From WJMT01 sp041686095 (GTDB lineage: Bacteria > Acidobacteriota > Aminicenantia > Aminicenantales > Aminicenantaceae), in contig JAWLEN010000087.1 in assembly GCA_041686095.1 (NCBI GenBank), forward strand, positions 1 through 9,799: a stretch of DNA of 9,799 nt, read 5' to 3'. Below are positions 1 through 6,726 of the stretch, piece by piece. Every line of letters begins with the position of its first letter. The stretch's first letter is position 1. Made by a program: the position numbers and the translations under genes. The notes below the pieces were generated by a model. That model searched no databases. It was not told where the DNA came from and saw only the letters and a program-made list of their open reading frames with translations.

Positions 1-1020
1 TTTTATTTGAATCCCCGTTTTTTCACAGTGTTTTTTTAAAAAGTGATTCACCAGGGGAGGAATATCCTCTTTTCGCTCTCTTAAAGGAGGCATATTCAAG
101 GTGATCACATTCAAACGGTAGAAAAGATCCTCTCTAAAGGTGCCCTGTTTGAGTTTTTCTTTGAGGTCCTGGTTGGTGGCTGAGATGATCCTCACATCCA
201 CCGGGATTTCTTCAGTGCCTCCCACCCGGCGGATGGTTTTTTCCTGAATGGCTCTCAGCACTTTGACCTGAGTTGGAGGCGACATTTCGCCGATTTCATC
301 CAGAAAAAGGGTCCCGTGGTCTGCCACCTGAAACATGCCTTTTTTATGAGCCACAGCTCCGGTAAAAGCTCCTTTGACATGGCCGAAAAGCTCGCTTTCT
401 AAAAGATTTTCAGGAAGAGCCCCGCAGTTGACTGTGATAAAGGGTTTGTCTTTTCTTTTTCCATGGAAATGCACTGCCTTGGCTGCCATTTCTTTTCCTG
501 TGCCGCTTTCACCTGTTATGAGCACTGTGGAATCGGTTCCGGATATTTTTTCAATCAATCCGAATATCTCCTGCATGGGTTTGCTGTGACCGATCATATT
601 CTTAAAGCTGTATCTCTCTTTAAGCTCTTTTTTAAGAAGTATATTTTCTTCTTTGAGCCGGCGCTCGTTTAATCCTTTTTCCACAATGATTTTTAATTCC
701 TCTATGTCAAAGGGTTTGAGAATATAATCCACGGCTCCGGCCTTAAAAGCCTCCACGGCCTGTTTGATGGTGCCGTAAGCTGTGATCATGATAACCGGTA
801 TTTCCGGTTTGTTTTTCCTTATGTATCTTAAAATATCCATGCCGCTTTTTTGGGGCAGTTTCACATCTGTTAAAACCAGGTCTATGTCGTCTTCATCAAT
901 CAATTTAAAGGCTTTATCCGCAGAAAACGCGGTCTCCACCGCATAACCCTGTTTTTTAAACACCATATTCAAAAGCTCCAGTATGCTCTGTTCGTCATCA
1001 ATGATCAGTATTTTATCCAT
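1..1020 (-). CDS. pilR: PilR-like sigma-54-dependent response regulator (3' end outside window)
   Basis: This is an NtrC-family activator that, when phosphorylated by its kinase, remodels sigma-54 RNA polymerase; in the type IV pilus system PilR activates pilin transcription. All 340 visible codons are open and run off the left edge. Residues 1-120 are a receiver domain (acidic pair D8/D9, phospho-acceptor D52, T80, K102). Residues 121-140 form a charged linker helix. The AAA+ domain follows: Walker A GESGTGKE at 170-177, the sigma-54 contact loop GAFTGA at 217-222, Walker B LFLDE ending at E242, and the FREDLFYRLNV region near 295-305. The C-terminal Fis-type DNA-binding domain, roughly 110-120 residues judging from the family, lies outside. 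The ATG at 1018-1020 follows pilS by 12 bases with a GAGG ribosome site. The family is certain; the name PilR rests on the neighbouring pilS and pilBTC. Confidence 0.9.
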   Translation of the reverse strand, partial: MDKILIIDDEQSILELLNMVFKKQGYAVETAFSADKAFKLIDEDDIDLVLTDVKLPQKSGMDILRYIRKNKPEIPVIMITAYGTIKQAVEAFKAGAVDYILKPFDIEELKIIVEKGLNERRLKEENILLKKELKERYSFKNMIGHSKPMQEIFGLIEKISGTDSTVLITGESGTGKEMAAKAVHFHGKRKDKPFITVNCGALPENLLESELFGHVKGAFTGAVAHKKGMFQVADHGTLFLDEIGEMSPPTQVKVLRAIQEKTIRRVGGTEEIPVDVRIISATNQDLKEKLKQGTFREDLFYRLNVITLNMPPLRERKEDIPPLVNHFLKKHCEKTGIQIK

Positions 1021-1032
1021 AGCTCACATCCT

Positions 1033-2310
1033 CTATTTTTTATCTATCTTGGGTGGAGGTTCCATTTTGGGGAGTGTGATTCGGACCGTGGTTCCTTTAT
1101 TAAGCTCTGATTCTACCTCAATATGCCCCCCGCACTCTTCCACCATCCGGTGGACCACAGTCATCCCGATTCCCAGCCCCCCTTCAAAACCAGGGTGAAA
1201 AGGCTCGAATAATTTCTCTTTGACCTCCTGGTTCATGCCTGAGCCTGTATCTGAAAAAATCATCTCTACTTCATGTTTTTTTTGATTGTTTATATTGATG
1301 TTCAGGTCTCCGCCTTCCGGCATGGCGCGGGCTGCATTTTTTATCAGATTCCAGGAAATCTGCTTGATTCGGTCTTTACTTCCATAATAGGGCACTTTCT
1401 GAGAGCTGAAATTCCCTTTTATTTTCACCTTTTCATCCAGCTCTCCCCCTCTTTGAAGCAGAGTTATGGTCTCTTTGACTGCATCAGACAGGTTAAACCG
1501 GGTGAATGTCTTTTTTTTAGGAGAAGCCAGATTCAAAAACTGTTCAATGGACTGAGACATCCTGTCGGATTCATCCACAATCACATTCATGAGTTTTTTC
1601 TCTTCGCCTGAAATCTTCAAGCTGTCTCTGAGCACCTGCACAGAGCCGGAAATAGCAGCCAGAGGATTTCTTATTTCATGAGCCAGCTGAGCAGAGATCT
1701 CACCGGCTAAAGCCAGGTTTTTTTTGACTTCAAGCTCTTTCTGGGCTGACTCCAGTTCAGCACTTGTTTTTCGGAGGCTTCCCATCAAGTAGTTGACCAG
1801 AAAAGCCACCAGAAAAAAAACCGCCCAGGCAAACAGGATATTGCTCAGCACAAAAGCCAGAGAAACCTCCAGGGGTTCTCCGGATTGAAAATAAGGAATA
1901 AAACCAAAATACATCCCATCCACCAGAACGCCAAAAAATATGCAGGACAGAGCCGCGGTGATGTACGCATCCCGGCTGGAAAGAACAATGCTGGCTGCGA
2001 TAATGGAGAAAATATAGAGAAAATAAAAAGAGCCCCTGAGCCCCCCGGATATATACACCAGAAATGTGATCAGCAAAAGGTCAAAAAATACCTGCAGATA
2101 GGCTTGAAATGAAAGGTATCTATTCCAGAAATATAAAATTAAATAAATAACCGAAAGAAAATAAGCCCCCATGATGACATAATAAAGCGGGGTAAGATAA
2201 ATGTACTCCGGTGCCGCAAACTGGATCCCCACCGCTGTGACCACTAAGGAAGTGAGGATGATCAAGCGAAATATAATGAACCAAAGGATTTGTTTTCTTT
2301 TGACTCTCAT
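1033..2310 (-). CDS. pilS: PilS-like membrane sensor histidine kinase
   Basis: A 425-residue inner-membrane histidine kinase, expected to sense a membrane signal (pilin levels in characterised PilS proteins) and phosphorylate the adjacent PilR. Residues 8-176 are very hydrophobic and fit six membrane helices (about 8-29, 41-61, 70-88, 96-112, 117-137 and 151-176). A short predicted coiled coil (178-200) leads to the HisKA domain with the HEIRNPLAAI box, phospho-acceptor H211. The ATPase domain shows an N box (N321, N325), G1 box DTGSGM (354-359), F box LFEPF, and G2 box GGLGIGM (377-383). Unlike Pseudomonas PilS there is no room for a PAS domain between the last helix and HisKA. The start at 2310 is the only ATG before the first helix, but I see no Shine-Dalgarno sequence ahead of it, and a palindromic repeat lies about 18 bases upstream. 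pilR follows after 12 bases. Confidence 0.9.
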   Translation of the reverse strand: MRVKRKQILWFIIFRLIILTSLVVTAVGIQFAAPEYIYLTPLYYVIMGAYFLSVIYLILYFWNRYLSFQAYLQVFFDLLLITFLVYISGGLRGSFYFLYIFSIIAASIVLSSRDAYITAALSCIFFGVLVDGMYFGFIPYFQSGEPLEVSLAFVLSNILFAWAVFFLVAFLVNYLMGSLRKTSAELESAQKELEVKKNLALAGEISAQLAHEIRNPLAAISGSVQVLRDSLKISGEEKKLMNVIVDESDRMSQSIEQFLNLASPKKKTFTRFNLSDAVKETITLLQRGGELDEKVKIKGNFSSQKVPYYGSKDRIKQISWNLIKNAARAMPEGGDLNININNQKKHEVEMIFSDTGSGMNQEVKEKLFEPFHPGFEGGLGIGMTVVHRMVEECGGHIEVESELNKGTTVRITLPKMEPPPKIDKK

Positions 2311-2328
2311 GATTTTTAAAAATGGGGA

Positions 2329-2360
2329 GATTGCTTCGTCACTCCGTTTCCCGCAATGAC
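2329..2360 (-). repeat. Palindromic intergenic repeat, copy A
   Basis: Read on the minus strand this 32-base unit begins GTCATTGCGGG and ends GACGAAGCAATC, with ATTGC (2353-2357) and GCAAT (2330-2334) as the arms of a 5-base-pair stem around an 18-base loop. It resembles a dispersed element found in many bacterial genomes, with consensus close to GTCATTGCGAGG...GACGAAGCAATC; that resemblance is from memory, not a search. It lies 18 bases upstream of the pilS start. It aligns without gaps to copy B (20 of 32 identical). Confidence 0.75.
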
Positions 2361-2383
2361 CTTATTTTAGTCAGTAGTCGTCA

Positions 2384-2415
2384 CATCACCACGTCGCTGC
2401 GCTCCTCGTGATGAC
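2384..2415 (-). repeat. Palindromic intergenic repeat, copy B
   Basis: This is the second 32-base unit of the same family, 23 bases from copy A and in the same orientation. Its stem is ATCAC/GTGAT instead of ATTGC/GCAAT, so two neighbouring base pairs have changed on both arms and pairing is kept. Just outside, CGT (2379-2381) and ACG (2414-2416) can extend the stem across a two-base bulge, making it the stronger hairpin. It lies between the pilC stop and copy A. There is no U-run directly after the stem, so it is not a classical terminator, though it could slow polymerase or protect the 3' end of the pilBTC message. Confidence 0.7.
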
Positions 2416-2448
2416 GAAGGGAGCACAAGCCATACCTAATTTTCATCC

Positions 2449-3651
2449 TTAAATCTGTGCCAGCAGGCTGAATATGGGAAGATACATGGAAATGACAATG
2501 CCTCCCACCAATCCTCCGACTCCTATCAGAAGGATGGGCTCTAATACGGAAAGCAGGGCTTTGACTGTGGCATCCACTTCTTCGTCATAAAAATCAGCCA
2601 GCTTGGTGAGCATCTCATCCAGTGTTCCGGTGGCTTCACCCACTCCCGTCATCTGGGTCATCATAAAGGGAAATTTGTCTCCTTCTTTAAGGGCGTCATT
2701 CAAACTGCTGCCCTCAGCCACCATGGTGCGCACATCCATCAGATCTTCCTCTATGATCACATTCCCGGCAGTGGCTGAAGTGATCTTCAGACTGTCCAGC
2801 ATGGGCACTCCTCCGGATAAAAGGGTGCTCAAGGTCCGGGTCACCCGGGAAAGCCCGTATTTTTCAAAAAGATTCCCGAACAAAGGCATGGAAAGCTTCG
2901 TCTTATCCCAGAATCTGCGTCCTGTATCTGTGTTTTTTGCCAGCCTGACTCCTATAATGAGAGCCACAATCCCGACAAAGATCCACAGGATATTGTTCTG
3001 GACAAAATTACTTGTATTGAGCACAAGTACAGTCAGTCCGGGCAAACTGGCTCCCAGTTCTGTGAATACCTGGGCAAAAACGGGGATGACCTGCCACATC
3101 ATAAAGATCACCACCAGTATGGCAAAAGTGACAATGGCAGCCGGATAGATCAAGGCCTGTCTCACCTGGGACCTGATCTGCACGATTCTTTCCAGAAAGT
3201 CTGAAAGCCTTCTCAGCATGACATCCAGGGAACCGCTCTGTTCTCCTGAAGCAATCATGTTGCAGTAAAGGTCATCAAAGACTTTGGGATGCTTTTTCAT
3301 TGCCTGATTCAAGGTGGAACCAGCTTCCACATCATCCCTGACCTCATTGATCACCCGGCTGAAATACTTATTTTTAGCCTGTCTGGATAAAATATTAAGA
3401 CTTTGGATCAAAGGAAGTTCTGCATCAATCAGCACGGAAAGCTGCCGGCTGAAAACAGCCAGGTCTTTGGTCTTGACTTTACGGCTCTCTAAAAAAGGTA
3501 TTTTTATTTCCCGCCTGGCTCTTTTAATATCAAGGATGCTGATCTGATCTCTCTGCAAATCAGCCCGCAGAACCGCTTCAGAAGGAGAGGTGCGTTCTCC
3601 TTCCACCATATCACCATACCGGTTTTTTCCCTTCCATTTGAATAAAGGCAT
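2449..3651 (-). CDS. pilC: PilC, type IV pilus inner-membrane platform protein
   Basis: A 400-residue polytopic protein of the GspF/PilC family. It forms the inner-membrane platform on which PilB and PilT act, coupling ATP hydrolysis to insertion or removal of pilin subunits. After an N-terminal cytoplasmic region (MPLFKWKGKN, typical of the family) there are two homologous GspF domains, about 66-190 and 269-391. Each starts with a related helix (LAVFSRQLSVLIDAELPL and the TRTLSTLLSGGVPML region) and carries a GE.(S/T)G(S/T)LD motif (ASGEQSGSLD near 134-143; VGEATGTLDE near 337-346). Membrane helices fit 166-192, 221-238 and 371-397. Length matches the family. The ATG is preceded by AGGGGA at a suitable distance, 15 bases after the pilT stop, consistent with cotranscription. 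GspF of a type II secretion system is the alternative; the adjacent pilT makes PilC far more likely. Confidence 0.95.
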   Translation of the reverse strand: MPLFKWKGKNRYGDMVEGERTSPSEAVLRADLQRDQISILDIKRARREIKIPFLESRKVKTKDLAVFSRQLSVLIDAELPLIQSLNILSRQAKNKYFSRVINEVRDDVEAGSTLNQAMKKHPKVFDDLYCNMIASGEQSGSLDVMLRRLSDFLERIVQIRSQVRQALIYPAAIVTFAILVVIFMMWQVIPVFAQVFTELGASLPGLTVLVLNTSNFVQNNILWIFVGIVALIIGVRLAKNTDTGRRFWDKTKLSMPLFGNLFEKYGLSRVTRTLSTLLSGGVPMLDSLKITSATAGNVIIEEDLMDVRTMVAEGSSLNDALKEGDKFPFMMTQMTGVGEATGTLDEMLTKLADFYDEEVDATVKALLSVLEPILLIGVGGLVGGIVISMYLPIFSLLAQI

Positions 3652-3666
3652 GTTTTCCCCTTTTTT

Positions 3667-4782
3667 TTATCTCATTTGTTTAGGCTTATAACCCTTGCCG
3701 GTCACTTTTAATCCTTCTTTTTTCTGTATGATTTCAGTCAGCTCCTGAGGCTTTGAGGATATTTCCATGGCTGTCTCCAGAGTGATGGCTTTTCTTACAT
3801 ACAGATCAGCCAGGGACTGATTAAAGGTCTGCATCCCAAATGTTTCCTGCCCCATCTGCATAGTGGCGTAAATCTGGTGGATCTTGTTTTCTCTGATCAG
3901 GTTTCTTATGGCCGGATTCGGGATCAAAATCTCCAGAGCCAAAACTCTGCCTGTTCCGTTAGCCCGGGGCAGAAGCGCCTGGGTGATCACTGCCTCGAGA
4001 GACATGGACAGCATGATCCTGATCTGAGTCTGATATTGGGATGGAAAAATATCCACGATCCTGGAGATGGTCTCTACCGCTGAATTGGTGTGCAGAGTGG
4101 AAAAAGTCAGGTGACCTGTTTCAGCCACTCTGAGTGTGGATTCCACTGTTTCCAGGTCTCTCATCTCCCCTACCAGAACCACATCCGGGTCTTCACGAAG
4201 AACAGATCTCAAGGCATTGGGATAGGAAAGGGTATCCACCAAAAGCTCTCTTTGATTGACTATGGATTTTTTTGGGGTGAAGAAATACTCAATAGGATCT
4301 TCAATGGTCACAATATGGACTTGTCTGTTGGTATTGATGTAGTTGATCAAACAGGCGAGAGTGGTGGATTTGCCGCATCCTGTAGGCCCGGTTACAATGA
4401 CCAGTCCCCGGGGCAGTTTGCAGAGCTGTGCCAGTCTCTGGGGCAGACCCAATTCAGAAAAACTCCACATAGAGGGGAGAAATCTTCTAAACGCCCCGGC
4501 CACAGAGCCTTTCTGCATAAATATATTTCCCCGGAATCTGCCCAGTTCTTTGATCCCAAAAGAAAAATCAAGTTCCAGTTTTTCTTCAAACAATTTTTTC
4601 TGCCGGTCATTGAGCAGACTGTAGAGAATTCTTTTGGTTTCTGAAGGGGTTAACGGAGGATAATCCAAAGAAATGAGCTGCCCGTCTATCCTTAATCGAG
4701 GAGGGATATGAGTGGTTATATGCAGATCAGTGGCTTCCTTTTCCACCGCAAGGTTAAGCAGTTCCTGAATTGTTACAGCCAT
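3667..4782 (-). CDS. pilT: PilT, type IV pilus retraction ATPase
   Basis: A 371-residue hexameric secretion ATPase that drives pilus depolymerisation and so twitching motility and DNA uptake. Motifs in order: N-terminal PAS-like region with the DLHIT segment (19-23); Walker A GPTGCGKST (132-140); Asp box TIEDPIEY (159-166); Walker B DVVLVGEMRD (200-209); His box TGHLTFSTLHTN (222-233); and AIRNLIRE (291-298), which is diagnostic of PilT rather than PilB or GspE. Length fits PilT (about 345-380), and it lacks the long N-terminal domain and zinc-binding cysteines of PilB. Walker A has cysteine (C136) where serine is usual. The start codon overlaps the pilB stop by one base (TAATG), with a strong Shine-Dalgarno inside pilB, implying translational coupling. 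The C-terminal tail (351-371) is lysine-rich. PilU is possible, but AIRNLIRE and position favour PilT. Confidence 0.96.
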   Translation of the reverse strand: MAVTIQELLNLAVEKEATDLHITTHIPPRLRIDGQLISLDYPPLTPSETKRILYSLLNDRQKKLFEEKLELDFSFGIKELGRFRGNIFMQKGSVAGAFRRFLPSMWSFSELGLPQRLAQLCKLPRGLVIVTGPTGCGKSTTLACLINYINTNRQVHIVTIEDPIEYFFTPKKSIVNQRELLVDTLSYPNALRSVLREDPDVVLVGEMRDLETVESTLRVAETGHLTFSTLHTNSAVETISRIVDIFPSQYQTQIRIMLSMSLEAVITQALLPRANGTGRVLALEILIPNPAIRNLIRENKIHQIYATMQMGQETFGMQTFNQSLADLYVRKAITLETAMEISSKPQELTEIIQKKEGLKVTGKGYKPKQMR

Positions 4783-6518
4783 TATCTCACCTCCCTATCA
4801 TTTACTGTGACCCTCAGAACTTCTTCAACTGAGGTAGTCGCTTTTTTTATTTTTTCCAGCCCGCTCTGTCTCAAGGTCAGCATGCCCTGCTCCATGGCTT
4901 TCTTCTTAATATCCCTGGTTTGAGCTTTGGAGAGAATCATTTCTTTGATGTCCTCAGTCACTTCCAGCACTTCAAAAAGAGCGGTCCTTCCTTTATACCC
5001 TGTGTTGTTGCAAGAGGGGCATCCTTTAGGCTTGTAAACCTTGACTTTCTTAGCCTCTTCCGGGCTGAATCCGATGTCTTCCAGGGCATCCGGAGCGAGT
5101 TTGTGCTCCTCGCGGCAGCTCTTGCACAACTTTCTCACCAGTCTCTGCGCCACAATAAGGCGGACCGAATCAGAAATGAGAAAGGGCTCCACATTCATAT
5201 TCACCAGCCTGGAAATGGTGCTGGCTGCATCATTGGTGTGAACTGTCGAAAAAACCAAATGCCCGGTTAAGGCTGCTTTAATGGCTATATCCACAGTGTC
5301 ATAATCCCTCATCTCTCCGACCAGCATGATATCAGGGTCCTGCCTGAGAAAATTTCTTAAAATAGTGGAAAATTGAAGCCCGATCTTTTCTTTGATGTTG
5401 ACCTGGTTTATGCCTTCCAGATAAAACTCCACCGGGTCCTCGGCTGTCATTATATTGGTTTCTGTGGAGTTTAAGTTTGAAATAGCTGAATAGAGGGTGT
5501 TTGTTTTTCCACTCCCCGTCGGTCCTGTCACCAATATGATTCCCCACGGTGATTTTATGGCTTTTTGGAACTTTTCCAAAGATTGTTTTTCAAACCCGAG
5601 TTTAGTCATGTCTAGTTTCAGCATTCCTCTGTCCAGGATACGCACCACGATCTTCTCGCCAAAAATAGCAGGGACACTGGAAACTCTCATGTCCACTTCT
5701 GTTTTATTGCCGTTTTCCAGCTTCACCCGAACCTTAATTCGACCATCCTGAGGAAGGCGTTTTTCCGCAATATCCATGTTAGATAGAATCTTAATTCGCG
5801 ATAAGACCGGATTTCTAAATTTCATGGCCAGATTCATCATTTCATAAAGAGTTCCATCCAGCCGGTATCTCACCCGAAATGATTTTTCATAGGGTTCAAA
5901 ATGAATATCACTGGCTCCCTTTTTTATAGAATCAATAAACACAGTATTGACCAGGGTGATGATAGGAGCTTCTTCTGTGGACTTGGTCAGCTCTTCAATA
6001 TCATAATCTTCATCCTCTTCTTCTATGACATTCACACTGGTATTTTCCGCCTGCTCAATCTCATCCACGATCTGCCTGACTTTTAAGGAATCAGAAGACC
6101 CGTAATACTTCTCAATGGCGTTTACAACCCCTGACTCAGAGGCAATCACGGGCTGGATGCTCAAACCGGTTCTGAACCGGATGTCTTCAATGACATCCAG
6201 ATCTGTGGGATCCACCATAGCAAGGGTCAAAAAAGAGCGGATTCGGTGGATTGGCATAATGAGATACTTTTGAGCGATCTCCACGGGGATGAGACTGATG
6301 ACATCCGGATAGACTTCAAACTGATCCAGATTTATGTAAGGGTATCCAAGCTGGCGGCTTAATGCCTGAGCCATTTCTTCTTCTGAAACCAAGCCCAGGC
6401 TAATGAGGGCGCTTCCCATAGCTACATCGTTCTGCTTCTGATATTCTTCAGCAGACTTCAGCTGTTCTGAATTGAGAAGCTTTTCTTTTAATAGTAACTC
6501 GCCTAAGTTAGATCCCAT
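4782..6518 (-). CDS. pilB: PilB, type IV pilus extension ATPase
   Basis: A 578-residue hexameric ATPase that powers pilin polymerisation at the inner-membrane face. The N-terminal part (1-150) is an MshEN/T2SSE-N domain, followed by an acidic linker (155-180, EEEDEDYDIEEL). The motor domain has the GASDIHFEPY segment (201-210), Walker A GPTGSGKT (332-339), Asp box TAEDPVEF (358-365), Walker B DIMLVGEMRD (396-405), His box TGHLVFSTVHTND (418-430) and a CxxC...CxxC zinc site (C465, C468, C500, C503) typical of PilB/GspE. Length is usual for PilB. The start at 6518 has AAGGA upstream and begins directly with the MshEN repeat, so no longer N-terminus is expected. It is the first gene of the pilBTC cluster and overlaps pilT by one base. 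GspE is the alternative; the following pilT argues for PilB. Confidence 0.95.
   Translation of the reverse strand: MGSNLGELLLKEKLLNSEQLKSAEEYQKQNDVAMGSALISLGLVSEEEMAQALSRQLGYPYINLDQFEVYPDVISLIPVEIAQKYLIMPIHRIRSFLTLAMVDPTDLDVIEDIRFRTGLSIQPVIASESGVVNAIEKYYGSSDSLKVRQIVDEIEQAENTSVNVIEEEDEDYDIEELTKSTEEAPIITLVNTVFIDSIKKGASDIHFEPYEKSFRVRYRLDGTLYEMMNLAMKFRNPVLSRIKILSNMDIAEKRLPQDGRIKVRVKLENGNKTEVDMRVSSVPAIFGEKIVVRILDRGMLKLDMTKLGFEKQSLEKFQKAIKSPWGIILVTGPTGSGKTNTLYSAISNLNSTETNIMTAEDPVEFYLEGINQVNIKEKIGLQFSTILRNFLRQDPDIMLVGEMRDYDTVDIAIKAALTGHLVFSTVHTNDAASTISRLVNMNVEPFLISDSVRLIVAQRLVRKLCKSCREEHKLAPDALEDIGFSPEEAKKVKVYKPKGCPSCNNTGYKGRTALFEVLEVTEDIKEMILSKAQTRDIKKKAMEQGMLTLRQSGLEKIKKATTSVEEVLRVTVNDREVR
4788..4795 (-). 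promoter_or_regulatory. Shine-Dalgarno of pilT inside the end of pilB
   Basis: GGGAGGTG on the minus strand lies 5 bases before the pilT ATG and within the last codons of pilB. With the TAATG stop/start overlap this is a classic arrangement for translational coupling, which would tie synthesis of the retraction ATPase to that of the extension ATPase. Confidence 0.8.
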
Positions 6519-6577
6519 CTTGATTTTCCTTTAAATTAAATAATTTAACATTTTTTGTCAACAACTTTTCTCATTAT

Positions 6578-6607
6578 TTTATTCTATTTTACCCTAATTT
6601 ACCCTAA
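6578..6607 (-). repeat. Tandem 10-base repeats upstream of pilB (possible operator)
   Basis: Two perfect adjacent copies of TTTACCCTAA (plus strand, 6588-6597 and 6598-6607) are preceded by a third, degenerate copy (TTTATTCTAT, 6578-6587; 7 of 10 identical). A ten-base period would put each copy on the same face of the helix, as expected of a site for cooperative protein binding. They lie 60-89 bases upstream of the pilB start in the 208-base gap (6519-6726), which otherwise holds no gene that I can see. A regulatory role is inference. Confidence 0.45.
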
Positions 6608-6654
6608 AAGTCTTGTATAGTCTCACACACAATCGAAATTCAGTCAATCACCAC

Positions 6655-6669
6655 GCATGAGGATTCCCA
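6655..6669 (-). promoter_or_regulatory. Possible sigma-54 promoter upstream of pilB
   Basis: On the minus strand TGGGAATCCTCATGC has the GG-N10-GC spacing required for a -24/-12 promoter and keeps TGG and TGC of the TGGCAC-N5-TTGC consensus. Transcription would start near 6643, giving a leader of about 125 bases before pilB that includes the tandem 10-base repeats. It is noteworthy because PilR, encoded downstream, is a sigma-54 activator. The match is imperfect (C-A-C is G-A-A) and could be chance. Confidence 0.25.
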
Positions 6670-6726
6670 CGATGATTTTCATGCTGTCTCTATCACCTAT
6701 AAGGGTTAATTTCTCTCTTTTCCTGT

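Noticed and set aside
4090..4644. Long plus-strand open frames opposite pilT (184 codons), pilC (2603-3148) and mutL (9277-9657)
   Set aside because: They are antisense to clearly conserved genes, have low-complexity or unconvincing translations, and lack ribosome sites; shadows of the real genes.
6533..6561. TTGACA with TAATTT 17 bases downstream as the pilB promoter
   Set aside because: The -35 is perfect, but the -10 matches only 3 of 6. Transcription would start inside or after the pilB Shine-Dalgarno, leaving an eight-base leader.
6655..6684. Inverted repeat GCATGAGGAT / ATTTTCATGC as a terminator or riboregulator
   Set aside because: Ten pairs form only in a plus-strand transcript (two G-U pairs); on the transcribed minus strand the stem falls to six pairs, with no U-run. 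No plus-strand gene is present.
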